Assembly: GCF_007827815.1 (NCBI RefSeq)
Contig: NZ_VITH01000007.1
Span: 345,378 to 409,377, forward strand
Direction: 5' to 3'
Length of the DNA: 64,000 nt
Origin: Azospirillum brasilense
GTDB taxonomy: Bacteria > Pseudomonadota > Alphaproteobacteria > Azospirillales > Azospirillaceae
Below the pieces are notes generated by a model. That model saw only the letters and a list, made by a program, of their open reading frames with translations, ran no database searches and was not told the DNA's origin. The position numbers and the translations under genes are program-made. This document shows positions 35,073-43,729 of this stretch, in pieces (the stretch's first letter is position 1; each line of letters begins with the position of its first letter).

Positions 35073-35887
35073 TGGCCGCACCACACCGGGGGGCGCTTCT
35101 GCAGGAAGGCGTCGATGCCCTCCTCGGCGTCGCGGGCCAGCATGTTCTCGGTCATGACGCGGGCGGCGTAGGCGTAGGCCTCCTCCACGCCCAGCTCGAT
35201 CTGGCGGTAGAAGGCCTCCTTGCCGATGGCGAGGGTCAGCGGCGACTTCGCGGCGATCTTGCCGGCGGCCTCCGCCACCACGGCGTCGAGCCGGTCGGCC
35301 GGCACCGCGCGGTTGACGAGCCCGATGCGCTCCGCCTCGTTGGCGCCGATCAGGTCGCCGAGCAGAAGCATCTCCATGGCTGCCTTGCGCCCCACGGCGC
35401 GGCTCAGCGCCACCATGGGGGTGGAGCAGAACAGGCCGATGTTCACGCCCGGCGTGGCGAATCGCGCGGTGTCCGCGCAATAGGCGAGGTCGCAGGTGGC
35501 GACGAGCTGGCAGCCCGCCGCGGTGGCGATGCCGTGCACCTTGGCGATCACCGGCTGGCGGAGTCGGCTGACCGTCAGCATCAGTTTGGAGCACTGGACG
35601 AACAGCGACTCATAGGCCGCGCGGTCCGGGTTGGCGCGCATCTCCTTCAGGTCGTGCCCGGCGCAGAAGGCCGGTCCGGCTCCGGCCAGCACCACGGCGC
35701 GGACCGAGGCGTCCTGGTGGATGGCGTCCAGCTCCGCCTGCAGCGCGCCCATCAGCCCGACGGAGAGGGCGTTGCGCGCCTGCGGGCGGTTCAGCGTCAG
35801 GGTCGCGACTCCGTCGCGGTCCTCGCGGAGAACCAGCGGCGCGTCGTCACCGATGAGGGGCCCGTCGGCGGGTGGGGTGTCGTTCAT
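35069..35887 (-). CDS. enoyl-CoA hydratase/isomerase family protein
   Basis: A 272-residue crotonase-fold enzyme. It has GVATLTLNRPQARNALSVGL, the oxyanion-hole segments AGAGPAFCAGHDLKEM and IHGIATAAGCQLVA (written VHGIATAAGCQLVATCDLAY here), and the helical trimerisation tail. The glutamates that hydratases use at the two catalytic positions are not evident in GCQLVATCDLA, so a different acyl-CoA reaction is possible. Start ATG 35887 follows GGGAGGAA. It is first gene of the unit ending in metY. Confidence 0.8.
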   Translation of the reverse strand: MNDTPPADGPLIGDDAPLVLREDRDGVATLTLNRPQARNALSVGLMGALQAELDAIHQDASVRAVVLAGAGPAFCAGHDLKEMRANPDRAAYESLFVQCSKLMLTVSRLRQPVIAKVHGIATAAGCQLVATCDLAYCADTARFATPGVNIGLFCSTPMVALSRAVGRKAAMEMLLLGDLIGANEAERIGLVNRAVPADRLDAVVAEAAGKIAAKSPLTLAIGKEAFYRQIELGVEEAYAYAARVMTENMLARDAEEGIDAFLQKRPPVWCGQ

Positions 35888-36134
35888 CGCTGTCCATTCC
35901 TCCCGGATGTTTTGATCGTTGGCGGGAACAGTACCCCGACCGTCCCCGCCACGGAACCGGGCGTGTGGTCCGATCATCTAACGATGCCGTGGCGGACAAC
36001 TCAACCTATTTGTTGATTGAATTTGTAGATTTATTGACAGATGAGAGCGGGCGGAGGTGTGAAATTGGTTTCGACGCGATGCGCTTGGCGGGGCGGGCGA
36101 TGTTCGCCATGATCGGGTCTCCATAAGAAAAGCC

Positions 36135-36617
36135 ATGGGTGAGGGAATGAGCGCGCCGGTCGTGTCCGCCGAGGAATTGGAAGCCCTGATTCGCGAGGGC
36201 GTGCCGCTGGTCGGCAATTACGGGATCACCATCGAGCAGCTCGGCGCCGGGACCGTGCGCATGAAGCTGCCTTACAACGACAGCTTCGTCCGCCCCGGCG
36301 GCACGGTGACCGGGCCGGCGATGTTCGGGCTGGCCGACGTGGCGCTTTACGCCGCCGTGCTCAGCCTGATCGGGCGGGTGGAACTGGCCGTGACCACCAG
36401 CATGACCATCAACTTCCTGCGCCGCCCGGCGCCGGTCGCCATCACCGCCGATTGCCGGATCCTCAAGATGGGCAAGCGGCTGGCCTATGGCGAAGTCCTG
36501 CTGTTCTCCGAGGGCGATCCGGAGCCCGTCGCCCACGCCACCGGCACCTATTCGATTCCGCCGCACGACCCGGTGACGCTCGCGGTATCAGGATACCATG
36601 ATCCGGAAATGTCCTGA
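36135..36617 (+). CDS. PaaI-type hotdog thioesterase
   Basis: A 160-residue hotdog-fold protein: NDSFVRPGGTVTGPAMFGLA forms the central helix region with the conserved Gly and Asp/Ala positions, and AVTTSMTINFLRRPAPVAIT the long strand. Related PaaI/YdiI-type proteins hydrolyse acyl-CoA thioesters. ATG 36135 and ATG 36147 are both possible starts. It stands alone; the AT-rich 247-base region upstream (35888-36134) is shared with the divergent enoyl-CoA hydratase gene. A strong ribosomal-protein promoter follows downstream. Confidence 0.82.
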   Translation: MGEGMSAPVVSAEELEALIREGVPLVGNYGITIEQLGAGTVRMKLPYNDSFVRPGGTVTGPAMFGLADVALYAAVLSLIGRVELAVTTSMTINFLRRPAPVAITADCRILKMGKRLAYGEVLLFSEGDPEPVAHATGTYSIPPHDPVTLAVSGYHDPEMS

Positions 36618-36703
36618 AAAAGCCAATGATATCAACAGCTTTGCTTTCGCGGTAAAATAATACCGTGAGCGTAGAGCGTTGATATAAAACGGATATTTTT
36701 CCG

Positions 36704-36733
36704 TTGACAGAGACCCCATGCACTGCGTACAAA
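36704..36733 (+). promoter_or_regulatory. sigma-70 promoter for rplM-rpsI
   Basis: A perfect -35 TTGACA at 36704-36709 is followed 17-18 bases later by GTACAA/TACAAA (36727-36733). The rplM start codon is 81 bases downstream, consistent with a short leader. An AT-rich stretch at 36680-36703 could act as an upstream element. Confidence 0.7.
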
Positions 36734-36813
36734 ACCGGCCGCTTCGGCGCCCCGGGGATTGAACGTCCAGTTTCGGTGGCCCGCCGATCCACGTTTAGTC
36801 AACGAGTGTGGCG

Positions 36814-37278
36814 ATGAAGACCTTCAATCTGAAGCCGACCGACATCGAGAAGAAGTGGTACGTCGTCGATGCCGACGGCCTCGTTCTCGGCCGGCTTGCC
36901 AGCATCCTGGCGAACATCCTGCGCGGCAAGAACAAGCCGACCTTCACCCCGCACATGGATTGCGGCGACCACGTCGTCGTGATCAACGCGGAGAAGGTCA
37001 AGCTGACCGGCAACAAGCGCCAGGACGACATCTTCTACTGGCACACCGGTTATCCGGGCGGCATCAAGGGCCGTTCCAAGGGCCAGATCCTGGACGGCAA
37101 GTACCCGGAGCGCGTGATCGAGAAGGCCGTGGAGCGCATGGTTCCGCGCGGTCCGCTCGGCCGCAAGGTGATGACCCACCTGAAGGTCTACAAGGGCGCC
37201 GCCCACCCGCACGAGGCGCAGCAGCCGGTCGCTCTCGACGTTGCGGCCATGAACCCGAAGAATAAGCGGAGCGCGTAA
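36814..37278 (+). CDS. rplM: 50S ribosomal protein L13
   Basis: The 154-residue protein has the L13 pattern throughout: [60 protein letters not shown] and [18 protein letters not shown]. It is an early 50S assembly protein. ATG 36814 is used because it matches the family start; a GTG two codons upstream is possible. rpsI follows by 4 bases, the universal order. Confidence 0.97.
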   Translation: MKTFNLKPTDIEKKWYVVDADGLVLGRLASILANILRGKNKPTFTPHMDCGDHVVVINAEKVKLTGNKRQDDIFYWHTGYPGGIKGRSKGQILDGKYPERVIEKAVERMVPRGPLGRKVMTHLKVYKGAAHPHEAQQPVALDVAAMNPKNKRSA

Positions 37279-37282
37279 TCCA

Positions 37283-37765
37283 ATGGCTCAGGTTACCACC
37301 ACCCTTTCCGGCCTGAAGGACATCGCTGCCGCTCCGGCCGCCGCCTCCGCCGAAGTGGTCGCCCCGAAGCTGGACGCCCAGGGCCGTGCCTACGCCACCG
37401 GCAAGCGCAAGGACGCCGTCGCCCGCGTGTGGATCAAGCCGGGCTCCGGCAAGATCGTCATCAACGGCCGCGACCAGGAAGTCTACTTCGCCCGCCCTGT
37501 GCTGCGCATGATGATCGCCCAGCCGTTCGGCATCACCGACCGCGCCGATCAGTTCGACGTGATGGTCACGGTGGCCGGCGGTGGTCTGTCCGGTCAGGCC
37601 GGTGCGGTCCGTCACGGCATCTCCAAGGCGCTGACCTACTTCGAGCCGGCGCTCCGTCCGCCGCTGAAGGCCGCCGGCTTCCTGACCCGCGACGCCCGCG
37701 TCGTCGAGCGTAAGAAGTACGGTAAGGCCAAGGCCCGCCGCAGCTTCCAGTTCTCGAAGCGCTAA
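37283..37765 (+). CDS. rpsI: 30S ribosomal protein S9
   Basis: A 160-residue S9 protein. The family core starts at [20 protein letters not shown] after a 35-residue alphaproteobacterial Ala-rich extension, and the protein ends with the basic tail [17 protein letters not shown] that reaches the P-site tRNA. It is co-transcribed with rplM. A terminator lies 36 bases after the stop. Confidence 0.97.
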   Translation: MAQVTTTLSGLKDIAAAPAAASAEVVAPKLDAQGRAYATGKRKDAVARVWIKPGSGKIVINGRDQEVYFARPVLRMMIAQPFGITDRADQFDVMVTVAGGGLSGQAGAVRHGISKALTYFEPALRPPLKAAGFLTRDARVVERKKYGKAKARRSFQFSKR

Positions 37766-37801
37766 AGCCTACCGCGGACCCGCGTTACTGCTGTACAAGC
37801 G

Positions 37802-37835
37802 AGGGGCGTCCCGACGGGGCGCCCCTTTCTTGTTT
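37802..37835 (+). terminator. Rho-independent terminator after rpsI
   Basis: Stem AGGGGCG (37802-37808) pairs with CGCCCCT (37820-37826) and is followed by TTCTTGTTT. It ends the rplM-rpsI unit before argC. Confidence 0.75.
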
Positions 37836-37899
37836 CAGTTCTGTTTCACTCGTCTTCACGGTTCGTGCCCATCCCCGTGCGTCAAAAGGAACAGCGTCC

Positions 37900-38952
37900 A
37901 TGGCCAACAGCACTTCCCCCATCCGCGTCGGCATTCTCGGTGCGTCCGGTTACACCGGCGCCGAGCTGGTGCGCATGCTTCTCCGCCATCCCGGCGTGGA
38001 GATCTGCGCGCTGACGGCCGAGCGACAGGCGGGGAAGCCCATGGCGGAGGTGTTCCCGCATCTGGGCCAGTTCAACCTGCCCGGCCTCGTGAAGATCGAA
38101 GAGGTCGCCTGGGACAAGCTGGACGCCGTCTTCTGCGCCCTGCCGCACGGCACCACGCAGGAGGTCATTGCCGGCCTGCCGCGCCACATCAAGGTGGTGG
38201 ACCTGTCCGCCGACTTCCGCCTGTCCGACCCCGCCGAGTACGCCACCTGGTACGGGCATGAGCACCGCGCCGTGGACCTCCAGAAGGAGGTCGCCTACGG
38301 TCTGACCGAGTTCAACCGGCAGGGCGTGCGCAAGGCGCGCGTGGTCGCCAACCCCGGCTGCTACCCCACCTGCTCGCTGCTCCCCCTGCTGCCGCTGCTG
38401 ATGGACGAGATGATCGAGCCGGGCGGCATCGTGATCGACGCCAAGTCGGGCGTCTCGGGCGCCGGGCGCGACGCCAAGCAGCAGAACCTCTTCACCGAGG
38501 TGTCGGAGGGCTTCAACGCCTACGGCGTCGGGCATCACCGCCACATGCCGGAGATCGAGCAGGAGCTGCGGCTGGCCGCCGGGCGTCCGGTGACGGTCAG
38601 CTTTACGCCGCACCTCGTCCCGATGAACCGCGGCATGATGGCGACGATCTACGTCCGCATGGCCGACGGGGTCACCGCCGACGACCTGCGCGCCACCCTG
38701 ACCGCGCGCTACGAATCGGAGCCCTTCGTGAACGTCACGGCGGCGGGCATCGCCCCGGCGACCCGCCACGTCCGCGCCTCCAACCAGGCGCTGATCGGCG
38801 TCTTCCCCGACCGCACCCCGCGTGGCGCCATCATCGTCTCGGTCATCGACAATCTGGTGAAGGGCGCCTCCGGCCAGGCCATCCAGAACATGAACGTCAT
38901 GTTCGGCCTGGGCGAGACGACCGGCCTGGAGCAGGCCCCGCTGTTCCCGTGA
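37900..38952 (+). CDS. argC: N-acetyl-gamma-glutamyl-phosphate reductase
   Basis: A 350-residue NADPH-dependent enzyme of arginine synthesis. The Rossmann loop VGILGASGYTGAELVRMLLR opens the protein; the active-site Cys154 is in VVANPGCYPTCSLLPLLPL; the catalytic histidine region reads GHHRHMPEIEQEL; LVPMNRGMMATIYV closes the domain. Length corresponds to the long (type 1) form. ATG 37900 follows AAAGGAA. The stop overlaps the next gene in a GTGA arrangement. Confidence 0.96.
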   Translation: MANSTSPIRVGILGASGYTGAELVRMLLRHPGVEICALTAERQAGKPMAEVFPHLGQFNLPGLVKIEEVAWDKLDAVFCALPHGTTQEVIAGLPRHIKVVDLSADFRLSDPAEYATWYGHEHRAVDLQKEVAYGLTEFNRQGVRKARVVANPGCYPTCSLLPLLPLLMDEMIEPGGIVIDAKSGVSGAGRDAKQQNLFTEVSEGFNAYGVGHHRHMPEIEQELRLAAGRPVTVSFTPHLVPMNRGMMATIYVRMADGVTADDLRATLTARYESEPFVNVTAAGIAPATRHVRASNQALIGVFPDRTPRGAIIVSVIDNLVKGASGQAIQNMNVMFGLGETTGLEQAPLFP

Positions 38953-39506
38953 CCGAAGAGAAACAGCCCGAGGAAAAGTTGCCTGCGATGTCCGGCCTGA
39001 TATTGCCCTTCCAGGGCACGCATCCGAAGATCGATCCGAGCGTCTATGTGGCGCCGACGGCCTCGGTCATCGGCGATGTGGAGATCGGGCCGGGCAGCAG
39101 CGTCTGGTTCGGCTGCACGATCCGCGGCGACGTGAACGAGATCCGAATCGGTGCGCGCACCAACATCCAGGACGGTACCGTGATTCACGTCGCCTCGGCG
39201 GGGCAGGGGACCTACATCGGCGACGACGTGTCGATCGGCCACATGGCCCTGTTGCACGCCTGCACGCTGGAGAGCGGTTGCTTCATCGGCATGCAGGCCT
39301 GCGTCATGGACGGTGCCTACGTCGAGTCGGGTGCCATGGTGGCCGCCGGAGCCCTGGTGACCCCCGGGAAGCGTGTTGCCGCCGGGCAACTTTGGGCCGG
39401 AAGTCCCGCAAGACCCGTGCGTGCACTTACGGAAAAGGACACATCTTTCTTCCCGGTAAACGTCCGGAACTACGTGCGGCTTGCTCAAATCTACAGAGAG
39501 GGCTAA
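38949..39506 (+). CDS. gamma-class carbonic anhydrase family protein
   Basis: A 185-residue left-handed beta-helix protein with hexapeptide repeats (IGDVEIGPGSSVWFGCTIRG, IGARTNIQDGTVIHV, SIGHMALLHACTLESGCFIG). The metal-binding histidines of gamma carbonic anhydrases are present in VIHV, IGHM and LLHACTL. Its GTG start (38949) overlaps the argC TGA by four bases, so translation is coupled; an internal ATG at 38988 is an alternative beginning nearer the fold. It may hydrate CO2 or act as a scaffold-like homologue; activity cannot be judged. Confidence 0.87.
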   Translation: MTEEKQPEEKLPAMSGLILPFQGTHPKIDPSVYVAPTASVIGDVEIGPGSSVWFGCTIRGDVNEIRIGARTNIQDGTVIHVASAGQGTYIGDDVSIGHMALLHACTLESGCFIGMQACVMDGAYVESGAMVAAGALVTPGKRVAAGQLWAGSPARPVRALTEKDTSFFPVNVRNYVRLAQIYREG

Positions 39507-39719
39507 TACCTCTTTAGTGCGTCGCAGCACTGTGGCATACTAGCAACAGTGACACCGGCACGAAACGTGTAGGACTTCCGGAGGGTATGTTTGTACGTGG
39601 ACAAACCCCACATGTTTCGCGTTTTGTCACGTTACATGCACGCGATAAGTCCTATCGTTTGTGCGATTCGTCCTCCGCGAACCAAGCGGTAGGGAGTGTG
39701 TCTCTAAGGGAGTGGAGAA

Positions 39720-40307
39720 ATGAACAGCTTCTTCCGCGCTACCATGGCCGTCGTGCCGGCCGCCGTCGTCGCTTTCGGCCTGACCGCCGGGGCTCAGGCC
39801 CAGAGCGCCGACACCGCCGAGTGGTGCAACCCGGTCATCGGCTGGAACGACACCCCGGTCCGCACGGCGGATGGCGGCTACGCCACCCACCAGGGCAGCT
39901 TCAAGTGCCCGCCGGCCGCCGCTCCGGTGGTGGCTCCGGCCCCGGCCGCCCGCGCCCAGACCGAATACCTCGTGTTCTTCGACTGGGATAAGGCCAACGT
40001 CACCCCGGCCGCCGATCGCGTGATCGGCGATGCGGCCGCCGCCATCGGCAAGGGCGCCAACGCCCGCGTCCATGTCGTCGGCCACACCGACACCTCGGGT
40101 TCGCCGGCCTACAACCAGCGTCTGTCGGTGCGTCGCGCCGAGGCGGTGAAGCAGGCCCTCGTCTCCAAGGGCATCGCCGCCGGCGCCATCACCACCGAGG
40201 GCAAGGGCGAGAGCCAGCTCCTGGTGCAGACCGGCCCGAACGTCCGCGAGCCGTCCAACCGTCGTGCGCAGATCCTGCCGCGCGGTGCGAACGCCCCGTC
40301 GTCGTAA
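39720..40307 (+). CDS. OmpA-family outer-membrane protein
   Basis: A 195-residue exported protein. The signal peptide (MNSFFRATMAVVPAAVVAFG, cleavage after AQA) precedes a short 50-residue segment with two cysteines and a Pro/Ala linker, then an OmpA/Pal-like peptidoglycan-binding domain (about 80-190: YLVFFDWDKANVTPAADRVI, VVGHTDTSGSPAYNQRLSVR, EPSNRRAQI). It lacks a beta-barrel of usual size. GGAG lies 5-9 bases before ATG 39720, and the 213-base upstream region suggests a long leader. Two terminators follow. Confidence 0.88.
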   Translation: MNSFFRATMAVVPAAVVAFGLTAGAQAQSADTAEWCNPVIGWNDTPVRTADGGYATHQGSFKCPPAAAPVVAPAPAARAQTEYLVFFDWDKANVTPAADRVIGDAAAAIGKGANARVHVVGHTDTSGSPAYNQRLSVRRAEAVKQALVSKGIAAGAITTEGKGESQLLVQTGPNVREPSNRRAQILPRGANAPSS

Positions 40308-40333
40308 GGCGCAGGTTCCCTTTCGGGACACGA

Positions 40334-40360
40334 GCCCCGGACCTCGGTCCGGGGCTTTTG
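40334..40360 (+). terminator. Rho-independent terminator 1 after OmpA-like gene
   Basis: Stem GCCCCGGACC (40334-40343) pairs with GGTCCGGGGC (40346-40355), followed by TTTTG. It is 27 bases past the stop codon. Confidence 0.8.
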
Positions 40361-40388
40361 CCTGATGGCGGAAGCCGCCGGATCAAGG

Positions 40389-40424
40389 AAAAGGCCCCGG
40401 ACAATCGTCCGGGGCCTTTTCTTA
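40389..40424. terminator. bidirectional terminator between OmpA-like gene and phaC
   Basis: AAAAGGCCCCGGAC (40389-40402) pairs perfectly with GTCCGGGGCCTTTT (40407-40420) around AATC. A-runs and T-runs on both sides let it work on either strand. Its stem core (GCCCCGGAC) repeats that of the terminator 50 bases upstream. Confidence 0.85.
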
Positions 40425-40503
40425 TGGGCCGTCTCTGGTGGTTCGTCGCGTCGATGGCTCCGGACGTCCGAAGGGCGGCGGACCGCCCTCCGGAGCGGGG
40501 AGA

Positions 40504-42303
40504 TCAGACGATGCGCACCTTGGCGTAGGAGCCGGGGGCGTCCTCCAGGACGGGCAGGCCGCCCTTCGCCGGATCGCGCGCCGGGACCTTGCCGTCGGAG
40601 AAGGTGGAGACCCACTTGTTCCATTCCGGCCACCAGGAGCCGGGCGTCTGCTCCGACGACGCCAGCCAGTCGTCCGAGGCCTTCGGCAGCTTGGCGTTGG
40701 TCCAGTAGCAGTACTTGCCGGCGGCCGGCGGGTTCACCACGCCGGCGATGTGGCCGGAGGCCGCCAGCACGAACTTCACCGGGCCGGAGAACAGGTGGGC
40801 GCCCATGTAGGTGGACTTCCACGGCGCGATGTGGTCCTCGCGGGCCGACAGGAAGAAGGACGGGGTCTTGACGTTGCGCAGGTCGATCGGAACGCCGCCC
40901 AGCGACACCGCGCCCGGCTTCGCCAGCAGGTTCTTCTGGTACATGTTGCGCAGGTAGAAGCTGTGCATGGCCGCCGGCATGCGGGTCGAATCGCTGTTCC
41001 AGTAGAGCAGGTCGAACGGGAACGGGTCCTTGCCGAGCAGGTAGTTGTTCACCACGAACGACCAGATCAGGTCGTTGGCGCGCAGCATGTTGAAGGTGGT
41101 CGCCATCTTCGAGCCGTCCAGGTAGCCCTGCTGGGCCATCTGGCTCTCGATCATGGTGAGCTGCTCCTCGTCGATGAAGACCGACAGCTCGCCGGCTTCT
41201 GTGAAGTCCAGCATGGTGGTGAAGAAGGTGGCCGACTTGATGCGGTCGTCCTTCTTGGCCGCCATGTAGGACAGCGTGGAGGCCAGCAGCGTGCCGCCCA
41301 GGCAGTAGCCGATGGCGTTCACGTCCTTCTCGCCGGTCACCTTCTCGATGGCGTCCAGCGCGGCCAGCACGCCTTCGAACATGTAGTCTTCGAAGCCCTT
41401 CTGGGCCAGCTTCTCATCCGGGTTCACCCAGGACAGAACGAAGACGCTGTGGCCCTGGTCGACCGCCCACTTGATGAAGCTGTTCTTCTCGCGCAGATCG
41501 AGGATGTAGTACTTGTTGATCCAGGGCGGCACGATCATCAGCGGCCGCTTGTTCACCTCCGGCGTGGTCGGGGTGTACTGGATGAGCTGCATCAGATCGG
41601 TCTGGAAGACGACCTTGCCCGGGGTGACGGCGATGTTCTTGCCGACCTGGAAGGCGTCGTAGTCGGTCATGGAGATGCGCAGCTCGCCCTTGCCGCGCTC
41701 CAGGTCCTTCAGCAGGTGCTCAAGCCCCTTGACGAGATTCTCGCCGCCCGTCTCGATGGTCGTGCGCAGCACCTCCGGGTTCGTCATGACGAAGTTGGAG
41801 GGCGCCATCGCGTCGACGAACTGGCGGGTGTAGAAGTCGACCTTCTTGGCCGTGTGGTCGTCCAGCCCATCGACCTCGTTGACCGTGGACTGCATCCACC
41901 GGGCCGACAGCAGGTAGGACTGCTTGATGAAGTCGAACAGGGTGTTCTCGTCCCAGGCCGAATCCTTGAAGCGGCGGTCGTCCTTCGCCGGGGCGATGAC
42001 CGGCTGGGCCTCCTGGCCGAAGAAGCGCTGGGTGGTGCGCTGCCACAGGGTCAGGTAGTCCTGCCACAGCGTCATCTGCGCCTTCATCAGCTTGGCCGGG
42101 TCGGCCATCATGCGCGTGGTCATCTCCAGGAACGCATGGCCGACGCCCATCGGGTCGGGGTTCTTCGCGCCGACGCCGTCCGAGGCCTGACGGGACAGGA
42201 ATTCGGTGACCAGCCGCTGGCTCTGCTCGGCGATGCGGGTCATCGCCCGCGACATCTCCACCGGGTCGGGAAGCTTGACGTCAGGGGCCTGGTTTTCGGC
42301 CAT
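40504..42303 (-). CDS. phaC: class I polyhydroxyalkanoate synthase
   Basis: A 599-residue class I PHA synthase, which polymerises 3-hydroxyacyl-CoA into storage polyester on granules. The lipase-like box is GYCLGGTLLA with nucleophile Cys334; the acid and histidine are in KTPSFFLSAREDHIAPW and LAASGHIAGVVNPP. An N-terminal region of about 200 residues (SRAMTRIAEQSQRLVTEFL) and the WINKYYILDLREKNSFIKW block are typical. AAGGAC precedes ATG 42303. It is divergent from the small lipoprotein at 42537, with 233 bases between. No phaA/phaB genes are nearby. Confidence 0.95.
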   Translation of the reverse strand: MAENQAPDVKLPDPVEMSRAMTRIAEQSQRLVTEFLSRQASDGVGAKNPDPMGVGHAFLEMTTRMMADPAKLMKAQMTLWQDYLTLWQRTTQRFFGQEAQPVIAPAKDDRRFKDSAWDENTLFDFIKQSYLLSARWMQSTVNEVDGLDDHTAKKVDFYTRQFVDAMAPSNFVMTNPEVLRTTIETGGENLVKGLEHLLKDLERGKGELRISMTDYDAFQVGKNIAVTPGKVVFQTDLMQLIQYTPTTPEVNKRPLMIVPPWINKYYILDLREKNSFIKWAVDQGHSVFVLSWVNPDEKLAQKGFEDYMFEGVLAALDAIEKVTGEKDVNAIGYCLGGTLLASTLSYMAAKKDDRIKSATFFTTMLDFTEAGELSVFIDEEQLTMIESQMAQQGYLDGSKMATTFNMLRANDLIWSFVVNNYLLGKDPFPFDLLYWNSDSTRMPAAMHSFYLRNMYQKNLLAKPGAVSLGGVPIDLRNVKTPSFFLSAREDHIAPWKSTYMGAHLFSGPVKFVLAASGHIAGVVNPPAAGKYCYWTNAKLPKASDDWLASSEQTPGSWWPEWNKWVSTFSDGKVPARDPAKGGLPVLEDAPGSYAKVRIV

Positions 42304-42536
42304 TGGTGCGGTCCTTCTTCTTTAGGCGAGTTTTAGGCTTCAGGAGGGACGTTGTGCGGTTTATACAGTGCCTGCCGGAAGTCTGTTCGGTCGGAGTGCG
42401 GTCCGGTCCTGGCATCCTGGACAGCTTATGCCATGTCCGTTCGAGCCGGGGTCCGTCATACACCTCTCGTATGAAGATTTCATTTCGCCCACCACCGTTC
42501 AAGCGGCTGGATGGGTTCGGATGTGAGGTTCGCAGA

Positions 42537-42902
42537 ATGGAAACGGGTATCCGACGCGGCGTGGTTGCGAAGGCGGGCCGGCTGGGGCCGGCCCTGTCCG
42601 TCCTGGTTGTTTTCGCCCTGCCGGCCTGCAGCAACCACGTGCTCGACACCGGCCTGCTCGGCGCCGTGACCGGCCGCGACGTGCCCAGCCAGGAATCGCC
42701 GGTGCGCGGCATGTCGGGCGAGAGCCGGGAGTATCCCAACCTCGGCACCGTTCCGCCGCGTCCCACCGATCTGCGGACGGAGGCGCAGCGCCAGCAGGAT
42801 CTGGACCGTCTGGCCCAGGATCGCGCCGCCGCCAGGAAGATGCTGCCGTCTCCCATGGACGTTCCCCCGCCGCCGGACATCACGCCTGGAAAGCCCGGGT
42901 GA
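42537..42902 (+). CDS. small lipoprotein
   Basis: A 121-residue lipoprotein. A basic N-terminus and LGPALSVLVVFALPACSN form a signal with lipobox LPAC. The mature part contains EYPNLGTVPPRPTDLRTEAQ and RLAQDRAAAR, a pattern repeated in several alphaproteobacterial envelope lipoproteins, and ends in a Pro-rich tail. ATG 42537 has GAGG 8 bases upstream; an in-frame ATG at 42471 would put a long extension before the signal. Divergent from phaC. Function unknown. Confidence 0.68.
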   Translation: METGIRRGVVAKAGRLGPALSVLVVFALPACSNHVLDTGLLGAVTGRDVPSQESPVRGMSGESREYPNLGTVPPRPTDLRTEAQRQQDLDRLAQDRAAARKMLPSPMDVPPPPDITPGKPG

Positions 42903-43261
42903 GGGCAGGGGTCTAGCAAAAGGCGGGCGCCGCCAGTAATCCGTAAGTATACCTATGCGGAGCGTCCTTCGGCTTTTGATGGCATCCCTTTGAAGGAAAG
43001 GGATGCGCCGGTCTTCGTCCGGTCGATGCGCAGTTACGAAGGCGGTGGCGCGGACCACGGAGCACCCATTGCTGCTGCCAAGGCGGAAAAACTACGTCTT
43101 GCGGCGGCGGCTCCGCAACAGATTTTCAAACTGCGACTATTTGGCGCGCCAGCTTCGCTTCACATCGCGTGAATTGGCGCCGCTCGGCCATGGCGCGGCG
43201 GCATGACCGCCCTGCGCGCCCCGCGATTGCCCCAAATTATAAGGCGCCCTTACAATAAGGG
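42903..43261. other. 359-base intergenic region with hairpin and MarR-like operator
   Basis: No convincing gene is present: the open frames here are short and lack family resemblance. It holds a 10-base perfect stem, GCATCCCTTT at 42982-42991 and its complement at 42997-43006 with a 5-base loop, not followed by a T-run on either strand. At its right end is an imperfect palindrome overlapping the marR promoter region (43237-43255). Confidence 0.5.
43237..43255. promoter_or_regulatory. MarR-type palindrome ahead of marR-like gene
   Basis: TTATAAGG (43237-43244) and CCTTACAA (43248-43255) are inverted repeats with one mismatch around a 3-base spacer. It ends 6 bases before the regulator's ATG, a usual position for autorepression by MarR proteins. 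Confidence 0.45.
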
Positions 43262-43729
43262 ATGCTTGATGAATCCCCCTTCGGAATGATCCTGATCGAC
43301 TGCGCGCGGCTCCTGCGCGCGCGGTTCGACCGCGCACTGGACGACGCCCGGCTCGGCCTCACGGCGGGGGAGGCGCGAGCCCTGGTTTACGTCTGCCGCC
43401 ACCCCGGCTCGCGCCAGTCGGTGCTGGCGACCCACATGTGGGTGGAGCCGATGACCCTGGTCGGCTTCCTCGACCGGCTGGAAGCGCGCGGGCTGGTGGT
43501 CCGCGAGCCGGACCCGGCGGACCGCCGCGCCAAGATCGTCCGGCCGACCCCGCAGGCCGAGCCGCTGGCGCTCCAGGTCCTGGAGGCCTTCCGCACCGAG
43601 CGCGAGTCGGCCATGGCCGACCTCTCGGCGGAGGAGATCGTCCTGCTCAAGGACATGCTGGGCCGCCTGCGCAACCGCATGATCGCCGACGACATGATCG
43701 CCAACGACCGCGGCGGGGCCGGCCAATGA
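43262..43729 (+). CDS. MarR-family transcriptional regulator
   Basis: A 155-residue winged-helix regulator: GLTAGEARALVYVCRHPGSR, SVLATHMWVEPMTLVGFLDR (recognition helix) and the wing GLVVREPDPADRRAKIVRPT with the family's D-x-R-D-R-R-like motif (DPADRRAK). The N-terminal and C-terminal helices for dimerisation are present. Its TGA overlaps the ATG of the efflux gene (43726-43729), so the pair forms a coupled operon; a palindrome overlaps the promoter, suggesting self-control. The efflux substrate may be its inducer. Confidence 0.88.
   Translation: MLDESPFGMILIDCARLLRARFDRALDDARLGLTAGEARALVYVCRHPGSRQSVLATHMWVEPMTLVGFLDRLEARGLVVREPDPADRRAKIVRPTPQAEPLALQVLEAFRTERESAMADLSAEEIVLLKDMLGRLRNRMIADDMIANDRGGAGQ

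Noticed and set aside
42990..43206. Two short plus-strand frames in the gap before the marR-like gene
   Set aside because: They start at poor codons, overlap each other in different frames and lack any recognised motif.
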